Part shown: piece by piece, positions 16,484-27,651 of the stretch
Position numbering within the stretch: the first letter of the stretch is position 1
How the letters are laid out: the number at the start of each line of letters is the position of its first letter
Source of the DNA: Candidatus Enterococcus stercoripullorum
GTDB taxonomy: Bacteria > Bacillota > Bacilli > Lactobacillales > Enterococcaceae
Assembly: GCA_019120335.1 (NCBI GenBank)
Contig: DWVH01000014.1
Coordinates: 1 to 33,851, forward strand
DNA: 33,851 nt
Reading direction: 5' to 3'
The notes under the pieces: generated by a model
What the model saw: only the letters and a program-made list of their open reading frames with translations
Told to the model about the DNA's origin: nothing
Databases searched by the model: none
Program-made: the position numbers and the translations under genes

Positions 16484-18238
16484 ATGGCAATATTTAAAAA
16501 ATTATGGTGGTTTTTTAAACAAGAAAAGAAACATTACTTAATTGGTATAACCGCATTGATTGTGGTAGCTTTGGTTCAATTAATTCCACCATGGGTAATT
16601 GGTAAAGTAATTGATGAAATTGCCAGTAAGCAGATTCATCTACAAAAGATTTTTTATTACATAGGTCTACTTGTTTTTTCTGCAATTAGCCAATACGCCT
16701 TTCGTTATGTGTGGCGTACCAATATTTGGGGAAGTGCAGCTCGTTTGGAAAAAATATTACGAGAACGATTATTTGATCATTTTACATTGATGGACCAAAT
16801 TTTTTATCATAAATATCGTACCGGAGATTTAATGGCTTATGCAACCATGAATTTAAATGCGATTCAAAATGTTGCAGGCGCAGGAATTTTAACATTTATT
16901 GATTCATTTATCACAGGTGGTATTACGATTATTGCGATGATGATTTTTGTTGATATTCGATTGACAATTTTAGCATTATTACCGTTGCCACTGTTATCAT
17001 TAATGGCCAAAGTGTTAGGCGATAAATTACATAATGCTTTTCGTAAATCTCAAGATGCCTTTTCTGATTTGAATGATAAAGTCCAAGAAAGTGTCACCGG
17101 GATTAAAGTCATCAAAACATTTGGCCAAGAAAAAGAAGATGTAGAAGATTTTAAAGATAAGGTCGATTTTGTAATTGAAAAAAATAAGAAAGTAGCGCTA
17201 TACGATTCTTTATATGATCCATTAATTACACTGATTATTGGTTTAACTTATGTGGTAACCATTATCATTGGTGGTGGATATGTGGTAAAAGGAACCATTT
17301 CGATTGGTCAATTAGTTTCTTTTATGAGTTATATCGGCATGTTAGTATGGCCAATGTTTGCAGTCGGTCAACTATTTAATGTACTTGAACGTGGGAATGC
17401 AAGTTATGATCGTGTCTTTGAACTATTCAGAGAAAAAAGCCATATTATTGAAAAACAAACAGGTGTTTCACAAAAAGCAAACGGCGATTTAAGTATCGAT
17501 TTGGATTCGTTCACCTATCCTGATGGGCAAAATCCGGTTTTACAAAATATTCATGTGACGATTCCTCAAGGTAAGACGCTAGGAATCGTGGGAAAAACGG
17601 GTTCAGGAAAAACAACTTTATTGAGTTTGTTACTAAGAACTTATGACGACTATCAAGGAAGTATCTATTTTGGTGATTATAGTATTAAAGATTACCGATT
17701 AGATGCCTATTTGCCTGCAATTGGATATGTTCCTCAAGATCATTTTCTATTTTCAACAACGATTGCTGAAAATATTTGTTTTGCTAATCCAAATTTTGGA
17801 GAAGAGAAAATGATTCAAGCAGCCAAACAAGCAGCCATTCATGAAGATATTATGCAAATGCCTCATGGATATGAAACTTTGGTGGGTGAACGTGGTATCT
17901 CATTATCAGGTGGGCAAAAACAACGTATTTCTATTGCGCGGGCCTTTATCACAGATCCAAATCTATTAATTTTAGATGATGCGTTATCTGCTGTGGATGC
18001 CAAAACCGAAGAAGCTATCTTAGAGCAAATTCGTCAAAAAGAAAATCATTCATCTATGATTATTGTGGCGCATCGCTTGAGTAGTGTGATGCATGCGGAT
18101 GAAATTATTGTATTAGAAGATGGTCAAATTGCTGAACGCGGTACGCATCAACAATTATTAGATAATCAAGCTTGGTATGCAAAAATGTGGCATAAACAAC
18201 AATTAGAAAGTAATTTAGATCAAAGGGGGGCTGAATAA
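16484..18238 (+). CDS. Heterodimeric ABC exporter, first half-transporter (YheI/BmrC-like)
   Basis: 584 residues: an N-terminal six-helix exporter membrane domain (about 1-320) fused to an ATPase domain. Walker A GKTGSGKTT is near 371-379, the signature LSGGQKQR near 475, Walker B LLILDD near 495 and the switch His in IIVAHRLSS. The residue after the Walker B Asp is Asp rather than the catalytic Glu, typical of the degenerate half of BmrC/BmrD- or LmrC/LmrD-type drug exporters. ATG 16484 is preferred because AGGAG (16472-16476) is 7 nt upstream; the longer frame from 16463 has no such site. The stop overlaps the next start (TAATG), so the two halves are translationally coupled. The substrate cannot be told from sequence. 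Confidence 0.92.
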   Translation: MAIFKKLWWFFKQEKKHYLIGITALIVVALVQLIPPWVIGKVIDEIASKQIHLQKIFYYIGLLVFSAISQYAFRYVWRTNIWGSAARLEKILRERLFDHFTLMDQIFYHKYRTGDLMAYATMNLNAIQNVAGAGILTFIDSFITGGITIIAMMIFVDIRLTILALLPLPLLSLMAKVLGDKLHNAFRKSQDAFSDLNDKVQESVTGIKVIKTFGQEKEDVEDFKDKVDFVIEKNKKVALYDSLYDPLITLIIGLTYVVTIIIGGGYVVKGTISIGQLVSFMSYIGMLVWPMFAVGQLFNVLERGNASYDRVFELFREKSHIIEKQTGVSQKANGDLSIDLDSFTYPDGQNPVLQNIHVTIPQGKTLGIVGKTGSGKTTLLSLLLRTYDDYQGSIYFGDYSIKDYRLDAYLPAIGYVPQDHFLFSTTIAENICFANPNFGEEKMIQAAKQAAIHEDIMQMPHGYETLVGERGISLSGGQKQRISIARAFITDPNLLILDDALSAVDAKTEEAILEQIRQKENHSSMIIVAHRLSSVMHADEIIVLEDGQIAERGTHQQLLDNQAWYAKMWHKQQLESNLDQRGAE

Positions 18239-20022
18239 TGGAACAACAATCAGAATGGTCAAAATCATTTACCTTAAAAGAACAAGTATCAATTTTAAAG
18301 AGAACCTTTAAATTTGCGCGTCCGTTTGCAGCTACCTTTTTCTTTGCGGTGATTTTTTCAATTGCTTTAGCGGTAATCAATGTTTATATGCCACAAATTC
18401 TACAATATTTTATGGACCACTATTTACAAACCAAATCAGCGACTATGCGAATTTTATACCTCTTTGCTGGTTTGTATTTCGCAACCTCAATCATTAAGGC
18501 ATTTATTTGGTTTGGCCAGTGGTATTTATATGCTGTTGCTTCCATTAAGACGTTAAATCGTATTCGCGTCATTTTATTTGAAAAGTTACAGCAACTAGGG
18601 ATTCGCTATTTCGATCAAACGCCCGCAGGTTCTATTGTCTCACGGGTAACCAATGATACTGAAACCTTGTATGATTTTTGGAATGTCTTTATGATGGTGT
18701 TAACTGGAATCTTATCGTTAGTTAGTTCATTTGTAGCGATGTATGCTTTGGATAAGAAAATCGCCTTAGTAAACTTAGCTTTTTTACCACTACTAATCTT
18801 AATCATTGTTACGTATCAAAGACTATCTTCTAAGATTTATCGACAAATGCGTGAACGTTTGAGTGAGTTGAATACAAAATTGAACGAATACATTTCGGGA
18901 ATGCATATTATCCAGCAATTCCGTCAAGAAAATCGTTTGAAAAAAAGTTTTGAGAAGACTAATACCAAATATTTGCGCACGCGCTATGCCATGATTAAAA
19001 CCAACACGTTATTGCTTGCACCGATTATTAACTTCTTATACGCAATCGGATTGAGTATTAGTTTGACCATGTTTGGTTTTCAGGCTACGCATACAGTTTT
19101 AGAGGTTGGGATGATTTATGCTTTTACGACTTATGTGCAAAATTTCTTTAGACCAATGACGCAGGTAATGGATTCATTGAGTACTTACACAGACGGTTTA
19201 GTTGCTGCGAGCCGAATTTTGAAATTACTGGATACCCAAGAGTTAATTCCTGAACAAAAAAATCTTACAGATGCTAAAATTACACGTGGTAAAATCGAAT
19301 TTAAGCATGTAAGTTTTTCATACGATGGTAAAAATCAAGTCTTAAAAGATATTAATTTTGTGGCTGATGAAAATCAAACTGTAGCCTTAGTTGGACATAC
19401 TGGTAGTGGTAAGAGCTCTATCATTAATGTTTTAATGCGTTTTTATGAATTTGAAGAGGGGCAAATTCTCATTGATGGTCGTGACATTCGTGACTATACT
19501 TATAAAGAATTGCGTGAAAAAATCGGATTGGTTTTACAAGATCCCTTTATGTTTTATGGAACCATTGCCGATAATATTCGTTTGTTAAATCCAGATATTA
19601 CTGATGAAGAAATGATTCATGCAGCTAAGTTTGTTCAAGCTAATCAATTTATTGAAGAATTAGACGGTGATTATCAAGCCAAAGTGATTGAAAAAGGGGC
19701 GGCGTATTCGAGTGGGCAACGTCAATTAATTTCCTTTGCGCGTACCGTGGTCACAAATCCGAAAATCTTAATTTTAGATGAAGCAACAGCCAATATTGAT
19801 ACAGAAACAGAAAGTCATATTCAGCAAGGTTTACAAAATATGCGCCAAAATCGTACCACAATTGCCATTGCCCACCGTCTATCTACAATTCGCGATGCTG
19901 ATTTGATTTTGGTTTTAGATAAAGGTCGAATTGTCGAACGTGGAAATCATGAAGAATTGCTTGCTAAAAATGGTTTATATGCACAGATGTATGCCTTACA
20001 AGCTAGCGGAGGTGCTGATTAA
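18238..20022 (+). CDS. Heterodimeric ABC exporter, second half-transporter (YheH/BmrD-like)
   Basis: 594 residues: a membrane domain followed by an ATPase domain. Walker A GHTGSGKSS is near 385-393 and Walker B ILILDEATANID, with the normal catalytic Glu, near 511-522. The signature is altered to YSSGQRQL (about 488-495) in place of LSGGQ. Together with the Asp in the partner, this gives one consensus and one degenerate ATP site, as expected for an asymmetric heterodimer. ATG 18238 shares a base with the preceding stop; AAAGGGGGG (18222-18230) is 7 nt upstream. The following acetyltransferase gene overlaps in the same way, at 20022. Confidence 0.92.
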   Translation: MEQQSEWSKSFTLKEQVSILKRTFKFARPFAATFFFAVIFSIALAVINVYMPQILQYFMDHYLQTKSATMRILYLFAGLYFATSIIKAFIWFGQWYLYAVASIKTLNRIRVILFEKLQQLGIRYFDQTPAGSIVSRVTNDTETLYDFWNVFMMVLTGILSLVSSFVAMYALDKKIALVNLAFLPLLILIIVTYQRLSSKIYRQMRERLSELNTKLNEYISGMHIIQQFRQENRLKKSFEKTNTKYLRTRYAMIKTNTLLLAPIINFLYAIGLSISLTMFGFQATHTVLEVGMIYAFTTYVQNFFRPMTQVMDSLSTYTDGLVAASRILKLLDTQELIPEQKNLTDAKITRGKIEFKHVSFSYDGKNQVLKDINFVADENQTVALVGHTGSGKSSIINVLMRFYEFEEGQILIDGRDIRDYTYKELREKIGLVLQDPFMFYGTIADNIRLLNPDITDEEMIHAAKFVQANQFIEELDGDYQAKVIEKGAAYSSGQRQLISFARTVVTNPKILILDEATANIDTETESHIQQGLQNMRQNRTTIAIAHRLSTIRDADLILVLDKGRIVERGNHEELLAKNGLYAQMYALQASGGAD

Positions 20023-20753
20023 TGGGGGATGTTTTAGACCTATCAGATGAGAGATTAACTATCTTTCAATCTTGGACTAAAAATATGGTTCGCTATGGAC
20101 TACAGGCACAAATTGGGCATGCTTGGATATCCGAAAAAGGTGGAGTTGCTTATCAAATCGGATATTTTCTTTTTTTAGCTGGTGAAGTGGATTGTGAGCT
20201 CTTACCTTCGAACTTAGCATATCTCATTTTGATTAGCGAGCAAGAAAATTGGCAAAACTATCTCAGTCAACAAGAATCATTCACTATTTTTACTCGTTAT
20301 GCTTTCGATGTACCTGATGAAGCAACATTTAGTGAATGTCAAAATCACTTAGCTCTATATTCTACGCCATTTGAATGTAAAGAAATGAATGCTAAAAGCT
20401 TTATTGAATGCGGCAAGAATGAGTGGTCTCGTGATTTACAAGGGGTCTTTCACAGTTTTTCTTCTTATCAGGAACAAGGAGCAATTGGTTTTGTTCTCTA
20501 TGATGGTAAACAATTGATTGCCGGAATCTCTTCTGCATTTGTTTATCACGGTGCACTGGAAGTTGAAATTGCTGTTCATCCTGATTATCAACGTCGAGGT
20601 TTAGCAAAATTTTTAGCAGCAAAAATGGTCATATCCTGTTTTGAAAAAGGAATGGTGCCGTTATGGGATGCGCATAATAGTGCTTCTGCTAAAGTTGCTA
20701 TGGCAGTAGGATATCCATTTTTAGGTACATATTCAGCATATGAAACAACTTAG
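20022..20753 (+). CDS. GNAT-family N-acetyltransferase
   Basis: 243 residues. The C-terminal half carries the GNAT acetyl-CoA-binding motif, EIAVHPDYQRRGLAKFLAAK (about residues 184-203), with QRRGLA as the pyrophosphate-binding loop. The N-terminal half (about 1-120) is divergent and I do not recognise it; the layout resembles the GNAT_acetyltran (PF12746-type) proteins. The start at ATG 20022 overlaps the stop of the ABC gene (TAATG) and GGAGGTG lies inside that gene, so it is expressed with the exporter. An acetyltransferase coupled to a multidrug-type exporter could modify the exported compound, but this is inference and the substrate is unknown. Confidence 0.82.
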   Translation: MGDVLDLSDERLTIFQSWTKNMVRYGLQAQIGHAWISEKGGVAYQIGYFLFLAGEVDCELLPSNLAYLILISEQENWQNYLSQQESFTIFTRYAFDVPDEATFSECQNHLALYSTPFECKEMNAKSFIECGKNEWSRDLQGVFHSFSSYQEQGAIGFVLYDGKQLIAGISSAFVYHGALEVEIAVHPDYQRRGLAKFLAAKMVISCFEKGMVPLWDAHNSASAKVAMAVGYPFLGTYSAYETT

Positions 20754-20775
20754 AGTGTTGATTATAAGTAATAAT

Positions 20776-20806
20776 AAAACGAGCCTGTTGTACGAGGCTC
20801 GTTTTT
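20776..20806. terminator. Bidirectional terminator between the ABC-GNAT operon and rpiR
   Basis: AAAACGAGCCT (20776-20786) and AGGCTCGTTTT (20795-20805) form a perfect 11-bp stem with an 8-nt loop, with As on the left and Ts on the right. It separates convergent genes. Confidence 0.93.
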
Positions 20807-21725
20807 AATTGGGTCTAAAAGAATCTTGAATTTGATAACGAATTTTTTGTTTTTCTTCTTGCATAATACTTGAGCTACTTTGACGCGTATCAATCATTTC
20901 GCCCATTTCGAGTACATGATTTAAGTTTTGCTGATAATTGATTGAAAAATACAAACTATATAAGATATCCAATAAATATGATATAGAAGTATTTATTGTG
21001 AAACTAGCAATTTTTGAATAAAGTTTTTCTCGCGTCGTTAAAAAGAGGGTACAGTCGCTATGTCTAGACAATTGATTATCCCCGATACTGGTCAACGCAA
21101 TGATAGGAGTATCTTTCTTTTTGAGCATTTTGGCGATATTAATGATGGCTGAATTCTCCCCTGTATAAGAAATTAAGATAGCACAGGTATCTGGACCAGT
21201 GTTGTATGCTTGATACAGCGTTTCACCGATTACATCCGACATTTCTACAGGACAATTCAATCGCTGCATTTTGAGCATGAAATCTTTAGCCACCATTAAG
21301 TTGCCACTGCTACCAAAGATTTTAATCTGTTTGGCATTTTTTAAAAGCTTTTTGGCTGTTTTTAATTTTTGTGGTGTCAGTAATTCAAAAGAATCCATCA
21401 AGGTGGCACTTTCTAATTGAGCAATATTACTAGCAATTAACATTTCGTTGTCATTGGCTGAAAAAGGAAGATTGGGATTGATTTGTTGAAACCGGGCATT
21501 TAGATATTGTTGCTCTTCTTTAAATGCCTGACGTAAACTGAGCCAACCATCAAATTCTAATTTTTTGGCTAAACGTATAAAGGTAGAAGGATGGACATAT
21601 AATTGATTGGCTAGCCGTGAGATGGCATATTGATCCAGGTCAAAAGGGTGTTCTTGCATGAATTGAATAATATTTTGTTCAGCAGGAGATAATTTAACCT
21701 GTTTCATTTTTTCGGATAATAACAT
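20805..21725 (-). CDS. RpiR/MurR-family transcriptional regulator (HTH + SIS)
   Basis: 306 residues. The N-terminal helix-turn-helix of the RpiR type (about 1-77; LSPAEQNIIQFMQEHP and YAISRLANQLYVHPSTFIRLAKKL) is followed by a SIS sugar-phosphate-binding domain (about 120-260; IKIFGSSGNLMVAKDF and CAILISYTGENSAII). RpiR proteins sense phosphosugars. ATG 21725 has AGGAGG 6 nt upstream. It is divergent from the 6-phospho-beta-glucosidase gene, so it probably controls that gene and itself from the 172-bp spacer, with a glucoside phosphate as the likely signal. Confidence 0.9.
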   Translation of the reverse strand: MLLSEKMKQVKLSPAEQNIIQFMQEHPFDLDQYAISRLANQLYVHPSTFIRLAKKLEFDGWLSLRQAFKEEQQYLNARFQQINPNLPFSANDNEMLIASNIAQLESATLMDSFELLTPQKLKTAKKLLKNAKQIKIFGSSGNLMVAKDFMLKMQRLNCPVEMSDVIGETLYQAYNTGPDTCAILISYTGENSAIINIAKMLKKKDTPIIALTSIGDNQLSRHSDCTLFLTTREKLYSKIASFTINTSISYLLDILYSLYFSINYQQNLNHVLEMGEMIDTRQSSSSIMQEEKQKIRYQIQDSFRPN

Positions 21726-21765
21726 AACTGCCTCCTTTAGTTTTCATAAGTCTATTTTAAATGAT

Positions 21766-23325
<1,560 letters not shown>

Positions 23326-23329
23326 TATA

Positions 23330-23369
23330 AAAAGGAGAGGCTCGTTAATTGGGCCGCTCCTTTATTTTT
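23330..23369. terminator. Terminator between the phospho-beta-glucosidase and MATE genes
   Basis: AAAGGAG (23331-23337) with CTCCTTT (23357-23363) forms a stem that continues, after a mismatch, with GGC/GCC; TTTATTTTT follows. It probably serves both convergent genes. Confidence 0.8.
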
Positions 23370-24720
23370 ATGTATTGATAATCGATTTTTTACGCCAAGT
23401 TCCATGACGCCAACGATGAATCATTAATATTGCGCGTAAGGATTCGTCTATCGCATAAGCAATCCAAACACCTACTAAACCAAAATTTACCACGATAGCT
23501 AACAAATAGGAAAATGGTAAACTGATTAGCCATAGGACGGTCAAACTACAAAACAATGGAAACTTAACATCCCCACTAGCATTTAGCGAGCCGACTAGTG
23601 TCATATTGACGGCACGTGCTGCTTCAAGAACAATTTCAACTAAAAAGACCCAACGTGCAATATCGATAATTTCTTGATTATTGGTAAAGATATGCATAAT
23701 TGGCTGAATGAAAAGAAAAGTGATGACACAAATCAAAGTAGAGATAGCGACATTTTGCCATGTTGAACGCATGCCACGTTGATAAGCACGATCAAATTCT
23801 TGCGCTCCTACACGTCGACCGATAATAATCTGATTTCCCTGACTTAAAGCCGCTGCTGTTAAAAAGACGAATTGAGTAATAGCAGCAACATAGGATTTAG
23901 CGATTAAGACATTTGCCCCTAAAGAAGCAACTATCATCGTAACCACTACTTGTGCTCCTTGATAGGAAACTGATTCACCAGAAGAAGGTAAGCCCAATTT
24001 TAATATTTGTTTTAGTTTAGCGATGGAAATCTTATGTATACGTGAAGAAAATAGCTCATAACCCACATATTTTTTTAGTAAGCGATGAGCGACATTAAAA
24101 GCAATAAAATTACTGAATAATGCCGAAAAAGCCAAACCTTCAACGCCAAGATGTGGTAGCCCAAATGGTGAAAATAGGGCAAGATAATTTCCGATAACTG
24201 CTAAAAAACTAGCAGACATTGGAATTAACAATGCTTGTTTGGTGTATCCATGTGTTCTCAAACTTGCTACCATTATGGCATTGACAGCTGCGATAAATAC
24301 ACCACCACCATAAATCTTTGCATAAGGTAGACCAATTTGAATGACTTCAGCAGGTAAATTCATAAATCCTAATAATTTTTCAGGAAAAAAATAAAAACAA
24401 AGGCTTAGAAATAATCCAATCGTCAGTCCAGCAAAAATAGCAGTATTGATAATTTCAGGAATTTCCCGATTCTTTTTAGCGCCAATAAATTGGGCAATCA
24501 TTATTTGTGTACCAATTGTGACAAATCCATAAATATAGACAGATAAACTCAATAATTGGTTGGTAGCCCCTACACTGGCAACGGCAACTTCATTGAATTG
24601 TGAAATCATCCAGACATTAATATTTCCAATAATAACAACCATCAATAATTCCACGAATATAGGCCAACTTAAAAAGATTAATTCACGGTCCGAAGCATGA
24701 AAATTCATTTTACTTGTCAA
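23368..24720 (-). CDS. MATE-family efflux transporter
   Basis: 450 residues with about 12 hydrophobic segments and two homologous halves, the usual size for MATE (NorM/DinF-like) Na+- or H+-coupled drug exporters. Family-like segments are the N-terminal SWPIFVELLMVVIIGNINVWMIS (about residues 18-40), VASVGATNQL, and, starting the second half, LGLPSSGESVSYQGAQ. The start is TTG 24720: AAGGAGGG (24736-24729) is 8 nt upstream, while the next ATG (24708) would be 20 nt away. It is divergent from trxB. The substrate cannot be predicted. Confidence 0.9.
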   Translation of the reverse strand: MTSKMNFHASDRELIFLSWPIFVELLMVVIIGNINVWMISQFNEVAVASVGATNQLLSLSVYIYGFVTIGTQIMIAQFIGAKKNREIPEIINTAIFAGLTIGLFLSLCFYFFPEKLLGFMNLPAEVIQIGLPYAKIYGGGVFIAAVNAIMVASLRTHGYTKQALLIPMSASFLAVIGNYLALFSPFGLPHLGVEGLAFSALFSNFIAFNVAHRLLKKYVGYELFSSRIHKISIAKLKQILKLGLPSSGESVSYQGAQVVVTMIVASLGANVLIAKSYVAAITQFVFLTAAALSQGNQIIIGRRVGAQEFDRAYQRGMRSTWQNVAISTLICVITFLFIQPIMHIFTNNQEIIDIARWVFLVEIVLEAARAVNMTLVGSLNASGDVKFPLFCSLTVLWLISLPFSYLLAIVVNFGLVGVWIAYAIDESLRAILMIHRWRHGTWRKKSIINT

Positions 24721-24810
24721 AATATTTTCCCTCCTTTATAGTGGATATAGTTTCTTATAAACGAATAAGATTATACTACTATATATTAGAAAGTAAAGGG
24801 GTTTCTTTAA

Positions 24811-25728
24811 ATGAAATACGATTGTATAATTATTGGTGCAGGACCGGCTGGCATGACGGCTGCTTTATATGCTGCACGTGCAAACCTTAAAACATTATTA
24901 TTGGAAAGAGGAATTCCTGGAGGACAAATGAACAACACTGCCGAGGTGGAAAATTATCCAGGCTTTGATTCAATTTTAGGTCCTGATTTAGCCTTAAAAA
25001 TGTATGATGGTATCAATCAATTTGGCGTCGAACACGGCTATGGTAATGTAGTAGAAGTAAAAGATCATCATGATTATAAGGAAGTCATTACGGATGATGC
25101 TAGTTATGAAGCAAAAGTTGTAATTATTGCAACTGGTTGTGAGCATCGAAATCTAGAAGTTCCTGGAGAAGCAGAATATTCTGGTCGTGGGGTTTCTTAT
25201 TGTGCAGTCTGTGATGGGGCATTTTTTCGAAATAAAAAATTAATTGTCGTTGGTGGTGGCGATTCTGCAGTTGAAGAAGCCATTTATTTAACCCAATTTG
25301 CAGATGAAGTGAAGATTGTTCACCGTAGAGATGCTTTGCGTGCTCAAAAAATCATTCAAGACCGTGCCTTTGCCAATGAAAAAATTTCTTTTATTTGGGA
25401 TAGTGTGGTTGAAGAAATTAAAGGGGATGATCAAAAAGTTACTAGTGTTCAAATCAAAAATGTGAAGACTGGTGAAACTTATGAAGAAGCTGCAGATGGA
25501 GTATTCATTTATGTTGGATTAGTTCCTTTAACACAAGCATTCACTTCTTTAGGAATTACCGATGATGCTGGTTGGATTATAACTGATGAACGCATGCAAA
25601 CGAAAATTCCTGGTCTTTTAGCTTGTGGTGATGCGCGTCAAAAACACTTGCGACAAATTACTACTGCAGTTGGAGACGGTGGAATTGCAGGTCAACAAGC
25701 GTACCAATATATTGAAGAAAACAGATAA
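24811..25728 (+). CDS. trxB: Thioredoxin reductase
   Basis: 305 residues. A flavoenzyme that passes electrons from NADPH to thioredoxin. The FAD-binding GAGPAGMTAALYAARA is at about 9-24. The redox-active CAVC is Cys131/Cys134, the NADPH-binding GGGDSAVEEAIYL is near 150, and the FAD-contacting ACGDARQKHLRQI is near 272. ATG 24811 has AAAGGGG upstream with spacing of about 9. In many lactobacilli trxB lies next to hprK-lgt-gpsA-galU; here it is 19 kb away but in the same window. Identification certain. Confidence 0.97.
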   Translation: MKYDCIIIGAGPAGMTAALYAARANLKTLLLERGIPGGQMNNTAEVENYPGFDSILGPDLALKMYDGINQFGVEHGYGNVVEVKDHHDYKEVITDDASYEAKVVIIATGCEHRNLEVPGEAEYSGRGVSYCAVCDGAFFRNKKLIVVGGGDSAVEEAIYLTQFADEVKIVHRRDALRAQKIIQDRAFANEKISFIWDSVVEEIKGDDQKVTSVQIKNVKTGETYEEAADGVFIYVGLVPLTQAFTSLGITDDAGWIITDERMQTKIPGLLACGDARQKHLRQITTAVGDGGIAGQQAYQYIEENR

Positions 25729-25740
25729 TGACTAAACATG

Positions 25741-25773
25741 AAACTTCTGGTTTATGATGCTAGAAGTTTTTTG
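25741..25773 (+). terminator. trxB terminator
   Basis: AAACTTCT (25741-25748) pairs with AGAAGTTT (25762-25769), a 13-nt loop, and Ts follow to 25772. Confidence 0.82.
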
Positions 25774-25856
25774 TTTTCGGAAAAGATTTCTGAAAATACT
25801 CGGCATTTTCATTTTTATAACATTTGCTTTTTTGTCTGTTCATCTTTTTGTAATAA

Positions 25857-25865
25857 TGTTATAAT
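25857..25865 (+). promoter_or_regulatory. pgm: pgm promoter (extended -10)
   Basis: TGT-TATAAT: a perfect -10 (25860-25865) with an upstream TG. No good -35 is visible at 16-18 bp, as expected for extended -10 promoters. A small CGAGA/TCTCG hairpin (25871-25886) follows in the leader. Confidence 0.6.
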
Positions 25866-25917
25866 ATTACCGAGAAGTCCCTCTCGAAATCTTGAATCTT
25901 AAAAAGAGGTGTTTTGT

Positions 25918-27642
25918 ATGTCTTGGGAACAAATCTATGAACAATGGAAGAAAAAAGAGGATTTAGAAGCTCATTTAAGCGAACAATTAGCTGAGTTAGC
26001 AGATAATCCAAAAGAATTGGAAGATGCTTTTTATGCACCTTTAGAATTTGGTACAGCAGGTATGCGTGGAATCTTAGGGCCTGGGATTAACCGTATGAAT
26101 ATTTATACTGTCCGTCAAGCAACAGAAGGGCTTGCAAGATTTATGAATACACAAGATCCTGAAACGCGTAATCGTGGAGTAGCTATTTCTTATGATTGCC
26201 GTCATTACTCTCCTGAATTTGCGATGGAAGCAGCCAAAACTTTAGCAAAACATGGTATCAAATCTTATGTCTTTGAAAGTTTACGTCCAACACCTGAACT
26301 TTCATTTGCAGTACGTTACTTAAAAACCTTTACTGGTATCATGATTACTGCTTCACATAATCCAGCAAATTATAATGGATATAAAGTATATGGTGAAGAC
26401 GGCGGACAAATGCCACCACAAGATGCAGATGCAGTAACGAAATTTGTTCGAGAGGTAGAAGATCCACTTGAAGTAGTTGTTTTATCAGAAGAAGAAGCAA
26501 AACACAGTGGTTTGATTAATATTATTGGTGAAGAAGTTGATAACGCCTATCTAAAAGAGGTAAGTAAAGTAACTATCAATCATGAATTGGTTGATGAAAT
26601 GGGCAAGGAATTAAAACTGGTCTTTACGCCATTACATGGTACTGGTAAAATGCTAGGTGAAAAAGCTTTGAAACAAGCTGGTTTTGAAAAATTTGTCATT
26701 GAACCTTCACAAGCTGTTGCTGACCCTAACTTTAGTACAGTGAAATCACCAAATCCTGAAGAACATTCTGCCTTTGAATATGCAATGAAATTAGGTAAAA
26801 AAGAAGATGCGGACTTATTGATTGCAACTGACCCTGATGCCGATCGTCTAGGCGCAGCTGTCAGAATGCCAAATGGCGAATATCAAGTGTTGACTGGTAA
26901 TCAAATTGGCGCGATTATGACTCAATATATTTTAACAGCTCATAAAAATGCAGGTACATTAAAAGAAAATGCAGCAATTGTGAAGTCAATTGTATCAAGT
27001 GAACTACCGGCGGCGATTGCAAAGAGCTTTGGTGTGACAACATTTAATGTTTTAACTGGCTTTAAATTTATCGCTGAAAAGATTCAGTTGTTTGAAGATA
27101 CTGGTTCAAATACCTTTATGTTTGGTTTTGAAGAAAGTTATGGCTATCTTGTAAAATCTTTTGTACGTGATAAAGATGCCATTCAAGCCTTAGTGTTATT
27201 AGCAGAAGTAGCGGCCTTTTATAAGAAGCAAGGTAAGACATTGTATGATGCACTCCAAGAAATTTTTGCTGAATTTGGCTACTATGCAGAAAAAACAATC
27301 TCTGTGACTATGAGTGGTTTAGAAGGTGCTGCTAAGATTAAAGCGTTGATGGCTACTTTCCGTGAAAAGGCACCAACTCATTTTGCTAATGTAGCTGTTG
27401 AAGTAACAGAAGATTTCCAAGCATTAACGAAAACATATGTCGATGGTACGGTTGAAAAATTAACAACTCCGCCATCTAATGTATTGAAATATATTTTGAC
27501 TGATGAAAGCTGGATTGCCGTACGTCCATCTGGTACTGAACCTAAGATTAAATTCTATATTGGTGTTAAAGCAGAATCTAGTGAAGCGGCAGCCAAAAAA
27601 ATTAAAGATTTACAAGCAGCTATTGAAGAATTGACTGCATAA
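25918..27642 (+). CDS. pgm: Alpha-phosphoglucomutase (phosphohexomutase family)
   Basis: 574 residues, the length of Firmicutes PgcA-type enzymes. It interconverts glucose-6-phosphate and glucose-1-phosphate. Landmarks in order are FGTAGMRG, the phosphoserine loop TASHNP (Ser146), the metal-binding DPDADR (about 300), the sugar-binding GFEESYGYL and the phosphate-binding PSGTEPKIK near the C-terminus. ATG 25918 is chosen because AAAGAGGTG sits about 7 nt upstream and overlaps the alternative GTG at 25909. It supplies the substrate of GalU. No neighbour shares its transcript; repeat copy B follows it. Confidence 0.96.
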   Translation: MSWEQIYEQWKKKEDLEAHLSEQLAELADNPKELEDAFYAPLEFGTAGMRGILGPGINRMNIYTVRQATEGLARFMNTQDPETRNRGVAISYDCRHYSPEFAMEAAKTLAKHGIKSYVFESLRPTPELSFAVRYLKTFTGIMITASHNPANYNGYKVYGEDGGQMPPQDADAVTKFVREVEDPLEVVVLSEEEAKHSGLINIIGEEVDNAYLKEVSKVTINHELVDEMGKELKLVFTPLHGTGKMLGEKALKQAGFEKFVIEPSQAVADPNFSTVKSPNPEEHSAFEYAMKLGKKEDADLLIATDPDADRLGAAVRMPNGEYQVLTGNQIGAIMTQYILTAHKNAGTLKENAAIVKSIVSSELPAAIAKSFGVTTFNVLTGFKFIAEKIQLFEDTGSNTFMFGFEESYGYLVKSFVRDKDAIQALVLLAEVAAFYKKQGKTLYDALQEIFAEFGYYAEKTISVTMSGLEGAAKIKALMATFREKAPTHFANVAVEVTEDFQALTKTYVDGTVEKLTTPPSNVLKYILTDESWIAVRPSGTEPKIKFYIGVKAESSEAAAKKIKDLQAAIEELTA

Positions 27643-27651
27643 TCTATGACT

